Source: Discostella pseudostelligera | Lineage: Eukaryota; Bacillariophyta; Thalassiosirophyceae; Thalassiosirales; Thalassiosiraceae | Assembly: GCA_036940085.1 (NCBI GenBank) | Contig: JALLBK010000516.1 | Location: forward strand, 1-21,282 | Reading direction: 5' to 3' | DNA length: 21,282 nucleotides | In this document: positions 1-9,467 of the stretch, in pieces | Layout of the letters: the number at the start of each line of letters is the position of its first letter | Numbering within the stretch: position 1 is the first letter of the stretch | Position numbers and translations under genes: made by a program | The notes under the pieces: generated by a model | Seen by the model: the letters and a program-made list of their open reading frames with translations, nothing else | Told to the model about the DNA's origin: nothing | Databases searched by the model: none

Positions 1-28
<28 letters not shown>
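1..28. repeat. Four tandem copies of ACTAGCC
   Basis: The window opens with four perfect head-to-tail copies of the 7-base unit ACTAGCC. The array may continue upstream of the window. The unit is not the usual telomere repeat. No function can be assigned. Confidence 0.85.
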
Positions 29-32
<4 letters not shown>

Positions 33-190
33 TCCAGCCTCCACTCTCTAGCAAAAGAGGCCATCCTCAGTCCTCTTCTCAGCTTCATTGTCACCAACTG
101 ACTGACCTTTTGATATAAAGTTGGAAGAATTCACACTACCACTGACCATTGAACAATCGTGGTACTTGATGACTGGTGACTGGTGACTTG

Positions 191-970
191 ATGCCACCAC
201 CAGAAGAGTCAAATAATCCCAAGTATCGTCGTGGAAGACGTAAGCTTTTACTGAAACTGGAACGGCTACGGCGTCATCAACGCGATACTGAGGACGATGA
301 AGAGCAAATGGCACTCCAGCATGAAGCAGCATTTGTTAGAAATGAGTTGAGAGTGAAATACCATACCAATCCGCATCATGGGCCAGCAAATAAATATGTT
401 GAACTTTGGCTCTTTTCTCATCCACTATATTTCGATACTAACGCTACTAGATTCCAATACAGATCACCATTCGATGGGATGCAGGCACTTCAACGAGAGG
501 TAGCAGTGAAATACCATACCAATCCACATCATGGGCCAGCAAATAAATATGATGAACTTTGGCTCCTTTCTCATCCACTATATTTCGATTCTAACCCTAC
601 TAGATTCCAATACAGACCACCATACGATGGGATACAGGCACTTCAACGAGAGGTAGCAGCGGTGAGAGAAAATATGGATGTTGCAAAAAGGAATCGACGA
701 GTTCGTATTCAACTTCTCAAGGGAAAAAGGGCGTCATTACGACATCAACAGCATCTTGTACATTTGCAACAGCAGCGAAGAAACAGAAATCAAAAGTGTA
801 CCGAGCGACAACGACATCGGCGATCTCTTCTGAGTGAAGAGTATAGGCACGATTTCCTGCAACAGAATACACAGCAACATCAGCGTGGACGATCTCAAGA
901 ACAAAGGCGACGTCCACCTACATTTCGCTTTGGAAGGATACCCATATCCACCCACATTTCGCCTGGGTAG
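191..970 (+). CDS. Basic protein of unknown function with a duplicated 51-residue block
   Basis: Open frame of 259 residues, not recognised. The ATG at 191 is the first in-frame ATG; the frame opens only after a TGA at 170, and a five-codon upstream ORF begins at 169. The protein starts Arg/Lys-rich (residues about 10-55). It then has two near-identical 51-residue blocks (residues 55-156) each starting VKYHTNPHHGPANKY, and a long Arg/Gln/His-rich tail that may be helical. There is no signal peptide or membrane segment. The frame stops inside the second copy of a 34-bp duplication (915-980). A second frame (mod 3 = 0) continues from there to 1115, so the tail looks truncated by that duplication. 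The long open frame argues for real or recently real coding, but seven of the eight differences between the 153-bp copies change an amino acid, so purifying selection is not evident. It may be a young gene or a decaying one. Confidence 0.45.
   Translation: MPPPEESNNPKYRRGRRKLLLKLERLRRHQRDTEDDEEQMALQHEAAFVRNELRVKYHTNPHHGPANKYVELWLFSHPLYFDTNATRFQYRSPFDGMQALQREVAVKYHTNPHHGPANKYDELWLLSHPLYFDSNPTRFQYRPPYDGIQALQREVAAVRENMDVAKRNRRVRIQLLKGKRASLRHQQHLVHLQQQRRNRNQKCTERQRHRRSLLSEEYRHDFLQQNTQQHQRGRSQEQRRRPPTFRFGRIPISTHISPG
353..658 (+). repeat. 153-bp direct tandem duplication, two copies
   Basis: Copy 1 is 353-505 and copy 2 is 506-658, exactly adjacent. I count eight single-base differences and no indels, about 95% identity. 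The unit is 51 codons, so the surrounding reading frame is kept. Confidence 0.95.
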
Positions 971-980
971 GATGCCCATA
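915..980 (+). repeat. 34-bp-period tandem duplication that shifts the reading frame
   Basis: The 32-base segment 915-946, starting CACCTACATTTCG, recurs at 949-980 with a few substitutions, a period of 34. Because 34 is not a multiple of three, the second copy reads the same peptide (PPTFRxGRxPI) in the next frame, and the upstream frame meets TAG at 968. Confidence 0.85.
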
Positions 981-1357
981 CTTGATGATAGGACCGTGCA
1001 ATCCCATTCAAACTATCAATCAATTGGACGATTGTATTCATCTCATCCCAACAAAACAAAGTTCGATGATATGGAGGTTGGAAGTGGGTGGTTGGAAACT
1101 CGACTGGCAAATTGATCTTGGACAGTTGGATGGAAGATAGCGCTACCAAGCCAATAACGCGGATTATTCCGGGTACGATAATATACTATTGCATTTAATA
1201 ATTGCTATTAGATTTAAGATGGTGTGGTACGAGTTAAACAATGATTGTAGAAACAAATATTTTCCCGATGACATCATTCAATAATATCATTCATCGGTCG
1301 AATTGCGGTTAATGGGAATGTTGGATTTTTCATCATCGAGTGAGGGTAGAGATGTTC
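971..1357. other. Intergenic, tail to tail
   Basis: This separates the + strand repeat protein from the 3' end of the - strand gene at 1358. The first part (to 1115) stays open in a frame that continues the upstream protein if one 34-bp copy is discounted. The rest is AT-rich, and I see no RNA gene or further coding signal in it. Confidence 0.6.
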
Positions 1358-4300
1358 CTACGCGGATGATGACAATGTCTCTGGAGATGTGTATAAAACT
1401 CGCGATGGTACTTGTCGAATACTTGTCAGTATTGCCACATGTTCCGGCTTGCACGGGCTTGCGAATTGCGGTACCTTTGTATTCGAGACACAGCGATCGT
1501 AGTGTCCGGCATCCATTGAATCCATTGGCACCCTACGAGTTAATGGCGGAGCAGGCCATTCCGGTGGCGATTCATGCTCGCATTTCTCGCTACCGCCACT
1601 GCTGCTGCTTATGCTGCTGGAGACTCCACTGCTGCAGTTGCTGGAGGCCGATCGACACATACTGCTGGGCACCACTCCGATGGACCCGTTACCACCATAT
1701 CGGTCTCGCAAAGTACCACTACTATTCCGAGCGGAGGGGGTAGTCATGCCCAAGCTTGGCGTGACCAAACAAGAGGTGGAGTTATTAGGACACAACAAAA
1801 TGCTTCGTTCCTTCTCTTCCAACCTTCGCAACGCAGCAATGCCATTGGTACTTAACTGTCGTCTTCCTACCACACCGCCACTACCACCACCCCTTGAGCT
1901 GTTGGCACGATCCTTCACCTCCTCCACAATCTTAATTAACACCTCACGATTCTTCGGACGGGATGGATTCTTGAGTAATGTAATTAGACGCTTTTTGGAG
2001 TTTTGGACGTGGGTTTTGTAGTAGCAGCGGATGCGATCACGAAGTTTCTTGTAGTTGAAAGAGGAGGAGGAGGAGGTGGAGGCAGCGTCCTGCGGAGCTT
2101 CGCAGTCAGGATTTCCGATGGTCTCTTCGGTGGGTGTAGATGGAGCGGAAGAGTTGATGGAACCTGCTTCACCACCGTCAGAGCAACCAAATGACTCTGG
2201 ATCAAAGGTGTATCCGCACTGCAGTGCAGTCGAGTAAATGATGCCAACAAGGCGGTTGTTGAATTGTTGTTGATTCTTCGATTGAGGACAGTTCTCACTG
2301 TGATTGTTTGAATAACGATAGGTGCATGAGAGGTTGTGTTAGAGCATGAGACAGAAATGCGACAATATGCCGGATCTAGGCGCAAGCGAACAAACAAATT
2401 ACTCTTATATCTGATTGGACACGTACCTCATCTCATAATACTCCTCCATATACCTCTGCAATATACTTTCCAACTCGGGCACATCCTTCCAAAAGAATCC
2501 ATTAGTGATGATTTTAATATTGGGACCAGATACTCCAACTCCTCCTCCCATCATGGTATGGACGCTGATACCTTCGACATATTGATTTCCGCGTCGTTTC
2601 CCAATAGAGATTTGTGGTTGGCTTCCTCCCGACGTTAAAGATGACGATGATGTTGACGACGATGATGATGCATTCCCATCCTCATCAGAAGAGGATGACA
2701 CCGATGCAGAAGTACTGCTACCACTACTCGCTGTAGAGGAGTCACTAGCCTTAGTTCGACGGTGGTGATCCGGTGCCCCACCTCCCGGCTTACGAGGGGT
2801 CTCCCGCTCTAATGCCATATGCAACAATATTTCGCGATACAGTGCTGGTTCCTCCTCGATGGTTTGACTTAAGACTAGGGCACGCGAGGATAGGAGTTGA
2901 TCATTGTCAAATAGAACTGCTCCTACTAGTTTGGGGGTTTGGGGCAGTCCTAGTTGTTGTCGTTGTTGTTGAGGTGAAGTTTTGGTGGACGACGAAGACA
3001 AGGAAAGTGTAGGATGAGGAAATGGTTTCTTCATGGAGATTGCGCAACTACTTCTACTCTCCTTCTCCTTCTTCTCCTGGTTGCTTTGAGGAGTGTTTGT
3101 CTCGACGACCACAATCTTGCGTTTCTTCATTGGACGTTGAGGCTTGGGCGTGGTAATTACAGGCTTCTTTGTACATGTTGGTGATGATTGCACCTCATTG
3201 ACATTGTCGTTTGCATTCTTAATGGAAGAAGAGGTAGCTGCATCGATTGCATTCTGGTTGACAGTGACAATCGCATCAAGAGAAGTTGAGGAGGAGGAGG
3301 ACGGCATTTGCGGTGGAACTTCCGATGAAGTAGTGATTGTGTCAGTGTTGTCATCAAATATCGTAGAGCCAGAACTGCGTCCGCTCTTGCAATCACTGCT
3401 GACATAATCGTTGGATGGCGAGATACTAGTTGCCGTACTCGTAGGTGAAGTGGTGCGTTTCGCAATGACCTCGGCTGTTTGTTGTGAAAATAAAATGAAA
3501 GTAAAAGTGCACGTTGTGTTAGAATTGCATCGGTTCCGGTAAGAGCAATTATACAAACGAACGTACCGGCAGCAAAGATTGCATCTACCGCAGCTAATTT
3601 CTTCTCTTGTTCGATGCTCTCCACCGTCTCCAAAATCATCATTTCATGTTCATTCTCCTCGTTTTGCACTCGTTTCTGCGCGACATTCTCCTCTGTCTCC
3701 TCCTTCGCCTCCACTTCATCATCATCATTCACATTCCCTTCATTATCGTTGAAATCAATTGATGAAGGTGTCTCATTGGATGGCATGACATTATCATTTG
3801 TTTCACTACTGATCATTTGCTTGGGTGAAGATGATATGATTTGTTGAATTCCACTATTTGGACGATGTAGTACAGGTCGTGTTGATGCTGCTGTTGCTAC
3901 TGCCGATGATGCTGGGTGAGGCTGCGCTTGATGCTCGAGAGTTTGACGAGCATTATGATGAGATTGCTGCTGCTGCTGCTGCAGCTGCTGATGCTGATGA
4001 GGTGTTACATGATGATACTGGTGCTGCTGCCCATGACAAAAGAATTGATGAGGTGGTGGCGGTGGAGGATAGCCGTAGTTAGCGGGATGCTGATAGCTGT
4101 ACTGATGCTGATGGGGATAGCTGTGTTGGAAATGATGATGATGTGCATGTACTGACTGCTGCTGCTGCTGCTGCTGATGGTGAGCCGATTGAAAGACAAG
4201 TGGAGCAGATTCATGATGATGGCGGTGGCGACGATGTTGATGATGTGACAACTGATAATTATTGGTAGGAGGATGGGGGTAGTATGGTTGCCCCCACGTC

Positions 4301-4584
4301 GCCCCCGCAGCCGCCGTTGTTGCTGGCTGCCCCATGGTCATGTCCATGGAGGAAGCTCGTGCTCGATGATAATTTGACCGAGGAGGTGCGTGGTGGTGGT
4401 GCGACATAAATATCGACACGTGATGTGGAGGCAATACCAATGACGACGAACTAATGCTGATGCCGATGCCGGGCTGTGGAGGAATTCGTCGTGATGACAA
4501 TGCCGACGACGACCTTGATGGTTGGGGGCTGTTTTTAATGCTACAATTGATGCTCCTGTTGGCCAAGGGGGTTATTGATGGCAT
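1358..4584 (-). CDS. Gln/His/Ser-rich protein with a diatom-type conserved domain (three exons)
   Basis: Exons on the - strand are 4584-3567, 3474-2427 and 2297-1358, giving 1001 residues. Introns of 92 and 129 bp start GTACGT and end in CAG, and the frame is kept exactly. Residues 1-340 are low complexity, rich in His, Gln, Ser and Pro; the middle is Ser-rich. The conserved part is in pieces: [17 protein letters not shown] at about 548, [10 protein letters not shown] and MEEYYEM at about 666-688, [13 protein letters not shown] at about 694, and [20 protein letters not shown] at about 774-793. Intron 2 interrupts this domain and splicing restores it. From memory the order of these blocks recurs in many diatom hypothetical proteins of unknown function; I cannot name an accession. 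The basic RDRIRC/KKRL helix could bind nucleic acid, but that is inference. There is no signal peptide, so a nuclear or cytosolic location is likely. The ATG at 4584 could be replaced by the one encoding residue 60. Confidence 0.85.
3960..4180 (-). repeat. CAG-type trinucleotide runs encoding polyglutamine
   Basis: Runs of CTG on the + strand (about 3965-3992 and 4159-4178) encode seven-residue Gln tracts interleaved with His-rich stretches in exon 1 of the gene covering this region. These are likely length-variable microsatellites. Confidence 0.8.
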
Positions 4585-5294
4585 TCATTGATATCGGCAG
4601 TAGTGGTGTGTTTGTTTTGATTTTGATGTCATGCCATTTTTTCACTGCACTCCATTGGGTTGGTTCATACTGGAGGCAGCATTGCTCCACCCTCCGCCCG
4701 CGCCATCTTTTGCAACCTCCAATTTAATCGAAACACCTAAAGATACGTAGGAACCAGTACGGACGTTATTTTTTCTCCTTCCTGGAAGGCCCGCGCAAAT
4801 TCAAGAACTTGAATTTGAAGGAGAAAGCCTTCAGAAAGGTCACGAGAGGAATTCAATATGAGTTGAGAAATAAGAAGATATTAATTTTAGAATGAGACAC
4901 ATTCAATTTGAATACGAGAGAACAAGTTCACATCTACTTTTGGAATTAATACAGTGAGAAGAAATGTGATGGAAGGAATTCAAATTTCATGGAGGAATTA
5001 ATACATTAGTTACGTAGAAGTACCTCCTATCGCTACGAGGTATTGTACGAGCGAATCTACAGATCTGAGATCTTTGGGGGCAGCTGCATCCTGCATATCA
5101 AAAGCAGCTGGTGCATCCATCAGAGGGTTCGGGACATCGCCGAACAAACAACCCATCACGATGCATGGAGGCCGCTTCGAGGTCGATGCGATGAACGATG
5201 ACACCAACGAAATCTTTGGGTTGGTCCTCCGCATAAAAAAGATCTTCATTCCTTTTGAACCCAAAATAGAACTGCTACTACTCCTACCATCACG
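4585..5294. other. Divergent intergenic region with a hairpin and undecided small ORFs
   Basis: This lies between two divergent start codons, so it holds both promoters. Positions 4774-4832 contain nested inverted repeats. Positions 4840-5005 are AT-rich, with four GGAATT(C/A)A elements at 4848, 4942, 4975 and 4994. Positions 5002-5294 are GC-richer and open on both strands. On the - strand the first ATG is at 5249, giving 79 residues to 5010. On the + strand the frame is open from 5002 but has no ATG until deep inside it. I recognise neither product and do not call either a gene. Confidence 0.5.
4774..4832. repeat. Nested inverted repeat able to form a hairpin
   Basis: CAAATTCAAG (4796-4805) and its exact reverse complement CTTGAATTTG (4808-4817) are separated by two bases. 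Outer arms TCTCCTTC (4774-4781) and GAAGGAGA (4817-4824) flank this, and GAAGGC (4785-4790) can pair with GCCTTC (4827-4832). It could be a regulatory palindrome, an RNA hairpin or a remnant of a small inverted-repeat element. Confidence 0.6.
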
Positions 5295-6123
5295 ATGTTT
5301 CGACTTGCTTCCCTCGTCTCCCTTCTCCTTGTTGTTGGCAGCTCCAATGCCTTCATGATGTCGCCCGTCCTACCCGCGACAAGAATGGTAAGATACTGTT
5401 ATGCCTGGATAGGTGTCATGTCGCGATTTAGATGTCACCGTCTTTGACACATGTGTTCAATTCATTCAAAGTCTCAGATACTAACATAATATTTCCATAC
5501 TCCACACTTTCTCTTTCTCCATTCACACGCACCAACAAAAAGCAACCAACCACTACCTCGCTCAATCTCATCATGTCCGAAGAAGAAATCACCGCCATCC
5601 TCGACAAGGCCCACGGATGCGTCGAATCCGAATGTGCCGTCTCCGACGTGAATGATCTCATTGCGGAACTCAAAGATCAACAGAAGGTATTGACACAACG
5701 TTTGGAGACAATTATGAATGTTGTGGCGCATTTGCAGCATGCGAATGAAAGTGAGGCAAGGAAGACGGATGATGTTCGGGCGATTGTGAAGGATATGTTG
5801 AGGGTGTTTACTACTCAGGTATGTGGAGTTTTTGTTCGCAGTTTGAGTTGATTGGTGTGCAATTATTTTGTTGTTTCTTCGAGTAGAGGGTGTTTGGTCG
5901 GTGTAGTTTGCCAACATTTGTCGGTTGCCCTTCGATCGGTATGGTATTTTGCCAACCTCTGACAGTTTCCTAATACCAACTCGTCTTCTTATTTTGTTTG
6001 TTTGTCACTCTCGCCATCTAGAACGGAAAGTTTGCCATGGGTTTCAGTGGAGACATTGGTGATGGACCAACCACGGCCTATGATGCGTTGCCCCCAAAGC
6101 CTTGGAAGAACTCTGCTCCTTAA
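5295..6123 (+). CDS. Small plastid-targeted protein, conserved in photosynthetic stramenopiles (three exons)
   Basis: Exons 5295-5387, 5543-5818 and 6022-6123 give 156 residues. Introns of 155 bp (GTAAGA...AG) and 203 bp (GTATGT...TAG) are both phase 0. Residues 1-19 form a signal peptide with a hydrophobic LVSLLLVVG core, followed by SNAF at 17-20. Phe just after the predicted cleavage point is the mark of diatom plastid presequences. The mature part is a hydrophilic, mostly helical segment (SEEEITAILDKAHGCVES, then a probable coiled coil through MNVVAHLQHANE) and ends in a compact motif, GFSGDIGDGPTTAYDALPPK, encoded by exon 3. From memory this ending is shared by small uncharacterised proteins of algae with red-derived plastids; I know no function. 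There is no transmembrane segment after the presequence, so a stromal location is likely. The gene is divergent from the domain protein upstream. Confidence 0.8.
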
Positions 6124-6476
6124 ATGAGATAAATTTGTGAAAAGGAACCGCTCGGGGACGGTTAGGTGTTGATGGTGATGATGATGCGTGTAAGTGAAAT
6201 GAAGCTCCTTTGGGCAGATAGAATGACGGAGAGAAAGAGAGACGACACTCCCATTGTTTGACTCATCCTAAGGTTTGTGTGAGAGAAGGAAGAATACAAT
6301 CTCCAAAGAACTCTCTACATGTGAGCATGGATGAATTGAAGATGACCAGCTACCAACGGATAGTTGGTTAAATGGCATATGGAGAGCGGAGACCATCTTA
6401 ATCAATTAATGTTATGCATTTATTGAACCTCTACTTCTATCATCGGCTATAAAGTCTTTTTTTAGAGTGACAAAGC
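6124..6476. other. Convergent intergenic region
   Basis: This is tail-to-tail spacing between the plastid protein (+) and the regulatory protein (-), so it should hold both 3' UTRs. It has a short GATGAT run near 6170-6185. I see nothing else in it. Confidence 0.7.
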
Positions 6477-9467
6477 TCACGTAAAGGGAGTTGAAGGAAA
6501 ACCTCCCATTTCGAAAGGTGGAGAGAACGTTCCAGGCGGTGCAGCAATAGTCGTCGGTGATACCTCCGATTGGAAGTGGCGCGGGTTCATTCTGTTGCTC
6601 ATCGATAGTCGCTGAAGTAGTGCGCCCTGCTGAACCATTTGACTTGTTACAGCAGTATTGTCCATTGGCTGTGGCTGCGACGACAGCTGATTTCGAAGCT
6701 GAAGAATATGGAAATCATAATCACGCGTCAACAATGTTGCAATATCTTGTCTCGTCCGTCCCGCAGCAATGTACGACTTGAATAGAACTAACATCATGTC
6801 AATGAGCTGTTCTTTCTCTGGAGTTCGATTTGTTCGGAGCAATGTCATGCGCAAGAGCATCATGCTATTCAGTTGTGGTCCTAGCAATGACTGTTGATCC
6901 GATGGCATAAATTCCTGGAGGAGGGTTACCAAGCTCATTATCTCATCATTTTTGCTTGAATCTGCTACAGGAGGGGCTCCAATGGAGCTGGCTATGACCG
7001 GTTGGGGAGGAGGCTGCGTTGATACTCGCGATGGATCAGATGCAACACCCATATCGACTACCAACTTCCACCGTGGGCACGGATTAAACAACCGAACATC
7101 CTTCACCATTCTATTGACCAATTCCTCGTCCTTCTCTCGATTATGCTTCGAATACAAGACCAGTACAATCCGACCCACAGTCTCGCAATCAATAGGCAGA
7201 CCTAATGATGTCTTGATGCCAAATTGAATAGCGCCACCACGACGTTCGAACATTTCGGGAGGAGCATTGGCCACGAACTGTTCCCATGCAGCTATGCCTG
7301 ACTGGAAGACACGGCCTGGCAGTCCGCAGCCTGAACTGAAGGAGAACTTGCTCGAATATTGACCAAACAGCGAGAAGTTGTAGATCTCATCTCCCGTGAG
7401 AGGATATATATTCATTTCGGGAGAAGTGTTCTCCTTCTTTTGAGCGTCGTCCTCTAACGATAGCGAATCCAACGATGATTGGTCAACGATTTGCACCCCC
7501 AGTGTGGCGCTGCCAGCGAAGCACAGCCTAAATACACCCTTTTTATCTCCCGCTTCGTCCAAACATGTTTCACTGCCAGGACTTGATGTGTTGGTTGGAT
7601 TGCTCCCACTCCCCATAGATCCAATGAACGGAGTACTCAATTCTCTCTCCAACGCGGGTGGTACAACGCTAGGTACCCATATATCAACATGTTCAAAAGG
7701 CACTCCATGTCTCTCCATATAAGATGTAATCCCCGCCAAAAACGGAGCTGCATACCGAAAATTTGGATCGCAAGATGATCGTAACGTTGAATTGGACTTC
7801 TTGCCTCCCATTGATGATGGCATCAAAGCGATGTCGTCGTCATGATGTATGGCGCCAATGGTAGTGTTCGTTGAAATGGGAGCCTCATCAAGCATGCTCA
7901 TCAAGAATCGACTTAATTCGCCATCTTCGTCATGTTGGCCTTCGCTGCTGGCGACCACGCTACCACCAGCAGCCTGTGGCGTATTGGAACTGCTGCCCCA
8001 TATTTCGGCCCTACCACCACCATCATAATCACCGATCCTCCTAATTTTCACATCTGAACCCACCACTTCCGCAATATCATCGACCCGTTGATTAATAAAC
8101 ACTCCTGGCATATTCTCACTAACATCCTTCTCCATTGCCTTCCCCATCAAATTCCTACGTTTGGCCAAACGTGATCGATTCTTCTCCAGTGCCACCCGTC
8201 GCTCCATTGAATCCACACTCCGCAACCACGATGTAGCATCAAAGTTTATCCGTAGATAGGTCAATCGTTCGGCTACATGCTCTCGCCACTCACGTTGCAT
8301 GTGGAATGCAATTTCAGAACGTTCGATAGGGTCGGCAATGGAATGAATGAAATTGTACTCGAGGTTGGAGAAGGTGCATGCTCCTCCTGCACCGCCACCA
8401 GTAACACCACCGTTACCACAACTGGAATCCCGTTCCCGCATCAAATACCCACTCTGAATCCGAAAGTATTTGGAACTTAATTTGGCGTGCTTCATCTTCT
8501 TCGTTAATCGACTTTGTTTCGATTTCAACATACTGCTTAAGAAATCATTTAATTTGATCCCATTCGAGAGGGGTAATGATCCGGCATCGAAGTGGGTGAC
8601 GAGGGCATCACGGAAGGCTAGTTCGTCTTCGGTCCAACGACCGGTCCGTGGCATGGATGGATCGTAGAATTGGGAGGTGGATGAGGACGATGGTGGTGTA
8701 GCGCTAGTAGTGACTGTGGTGGATGATGTTGTGGCTACAGTACTAGTGTTCTCGGCACTATCACTTCCCCCACCGAATGCGCTACCACCACTACCACTAC
8801 CGCTTCCAACAACTGTTGCATCACCTAGAACACTACTACTACCCCCAATTATCATTCCATTCCCAACAGCCATTCGTTTCTTCAACAATCCTGCATGCGC
8901 CATCATTAATAGATGTCGGGCCTTGTCCAATTCCACAAAGCTTAATGGTACAATTTCAATACCTGCTATATCGTATCGTTGACATACTGGACAGGTGGTG
9001 ATAGAAATGTCCTCTTCAGAATTGCTGTTGTTAGAATTGTCACCAACGTTGCCATGATTGTCGGTATCAATTTGCATCTCTTGCTGATGCTTCTCATGAA
9101 GTTGCTTCTGCTGCAGTTTCAACCGTCGAGACTCATTAATCAACCCCACCAAATCGATACATCGTGCATGATAGGCACAGGTACATCCACCGATAAGACG
9201 CAAGTCGGCACCATAGTGAGAGCAAATGGCACAGCGCAGCTGGGGAGAGGAAGCTCCATTCTCGACAGTGATGTTGTTGGAATTGCTGGTGATGTTGATG
9301 TTATTGATGTTGTGGCTGCTGGCATTGCTCATGCCGGTGGTGGTGATGTTTTTGTTGACTGCGCCGTTGGTGGTGGAGACAGCGGTGAATGGAGGAGATG
9401 GGAAGGGCAACGCCGACGCCGACGCAAATGATGGCACCGGCAGCTGCGGCTGTTGCTGTTGCGACAT
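6477..9467 (-). CDS. Probable regulatory protein: C4HC3 zinc finger, SANT-like and GAF-like regions
   Basis: Intronless, 996 residues. The frame stays open upstream to 9707, but the ATG at 9467 (MSQQQQPQ) is the first ATG; the upstream part begins with TTG and looks untranslated. Visible zinc ligands are C79, C82, C95, C97, H100, C103, C159 and C162, in C4HC3 order like RING-CH or PHD fingers, but with a 55-residue polar insert before the last pair. After a Gly/Ser/Thr linker, GRWTEDELAFRDALV (276-290) resembles a SANT/Myb helix and leads into SRLTKKMKHAKLS (319-331). Residues 576-807 look like a GAF-type sensor fold (FEHVDIWVPS, GLPGRVFQSG, RIVLVLYS). The last 190 residues are Leu/Met/Gln-rich. 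The WTEDE, LTKKMK and GAF order matches a family I recall only from diatoms and relatives. A nuclear, ligand-responsive transcription regulator is an inference; a ubiquitin ligase is an alternative. Confidence 0.85.
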   Translation of the reverse strand: MSQQQQPQLPVPSFASASALPFPSPPFTAVSTTNGAVNKNITTTGMSNASSHNINNINITSNSNNITVENGASSPQLRCAICSHYGADLRLIGGCTCAYHARCIDLVGLINESRRLKLQQKQLHEKHQQEMQIDTDNHGNVGDNSNNSNSEEDISITTCPVCQRYDIAGIEIVPLSFVELDKARHLLMMAHAGLLKKRMAVGNGMIIGGSSSVLGDATVVGSGSGSGGSAFGGGSDSAENTSTVATTSSTTVTTSATPPSSSSTSQFYDPSMPRTGRWTEDELAFRDALVTHFDAGSLPLSNGIKLNDFLSSMLKSKQSRLTKKMKHAKLSSKYFRIQSGYLMRERDSSCGNGGVTGGGAGGACTFSNLEYNFIHSIADPIERSEIAFHMQREWREHVAERLTYLRINFDATSWLRSVDSMERRVALEKNRSRLAKRRNLMGKAMEKDVSENMPGVFINQRVDDIAEVVGSDVKIRRIGDYDGGGRAEIWGSSSNTPQAAGGSVVASSEGQHDEDGELSRFLMSMLDEAPISTNTTIGAIHHDDDIALMPSSMGGKKSNSTLRSSCDPNFRYAAPFLAGITSYMERHGVPFEHVDIWVPSVVPPALERELSTPFIGSMGSGSNPTNTSSPGSETCLDEAGDKKGVFRLCFAGSATLGVQIVDQSSLDSLSLEDDAQKKENTSPEMNIYPLTGDEIYNFSLFGQYSSKFSFSSGCGLPGRVFQSGIAAWEQFVANAPPEMFERRGGAIQFGIKTSLGLPIDCETVGRIVLVLYSKHNREKDEELVNRMVKDVRLFNPCPRWKLVVDMGVASDPSRVSTQPPPQPVIASSIGAPPVADSSKNDEIMSLVTLLQEFMPSDQQSLLGPQLNSMMLLRMTLLRTNRTPEKEQLIDMMLVLFKSYIAAGRTRQDIATLLTRDYDFHILQLRNQLSSQPQPMDNTAVTSQMVQQGALLQRLSMSNRMNPRHFQSEVSPTTIAAPPGTFSPPFEMGGFPSTPFT

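Noticed and set aside
1303..1743. A + strand gene of 146 residues
   Set aside because: It lies opposite the last exon of the domain protein, and its Cys/Trp/His-rich translation is the complement of Ser/Gly coding.
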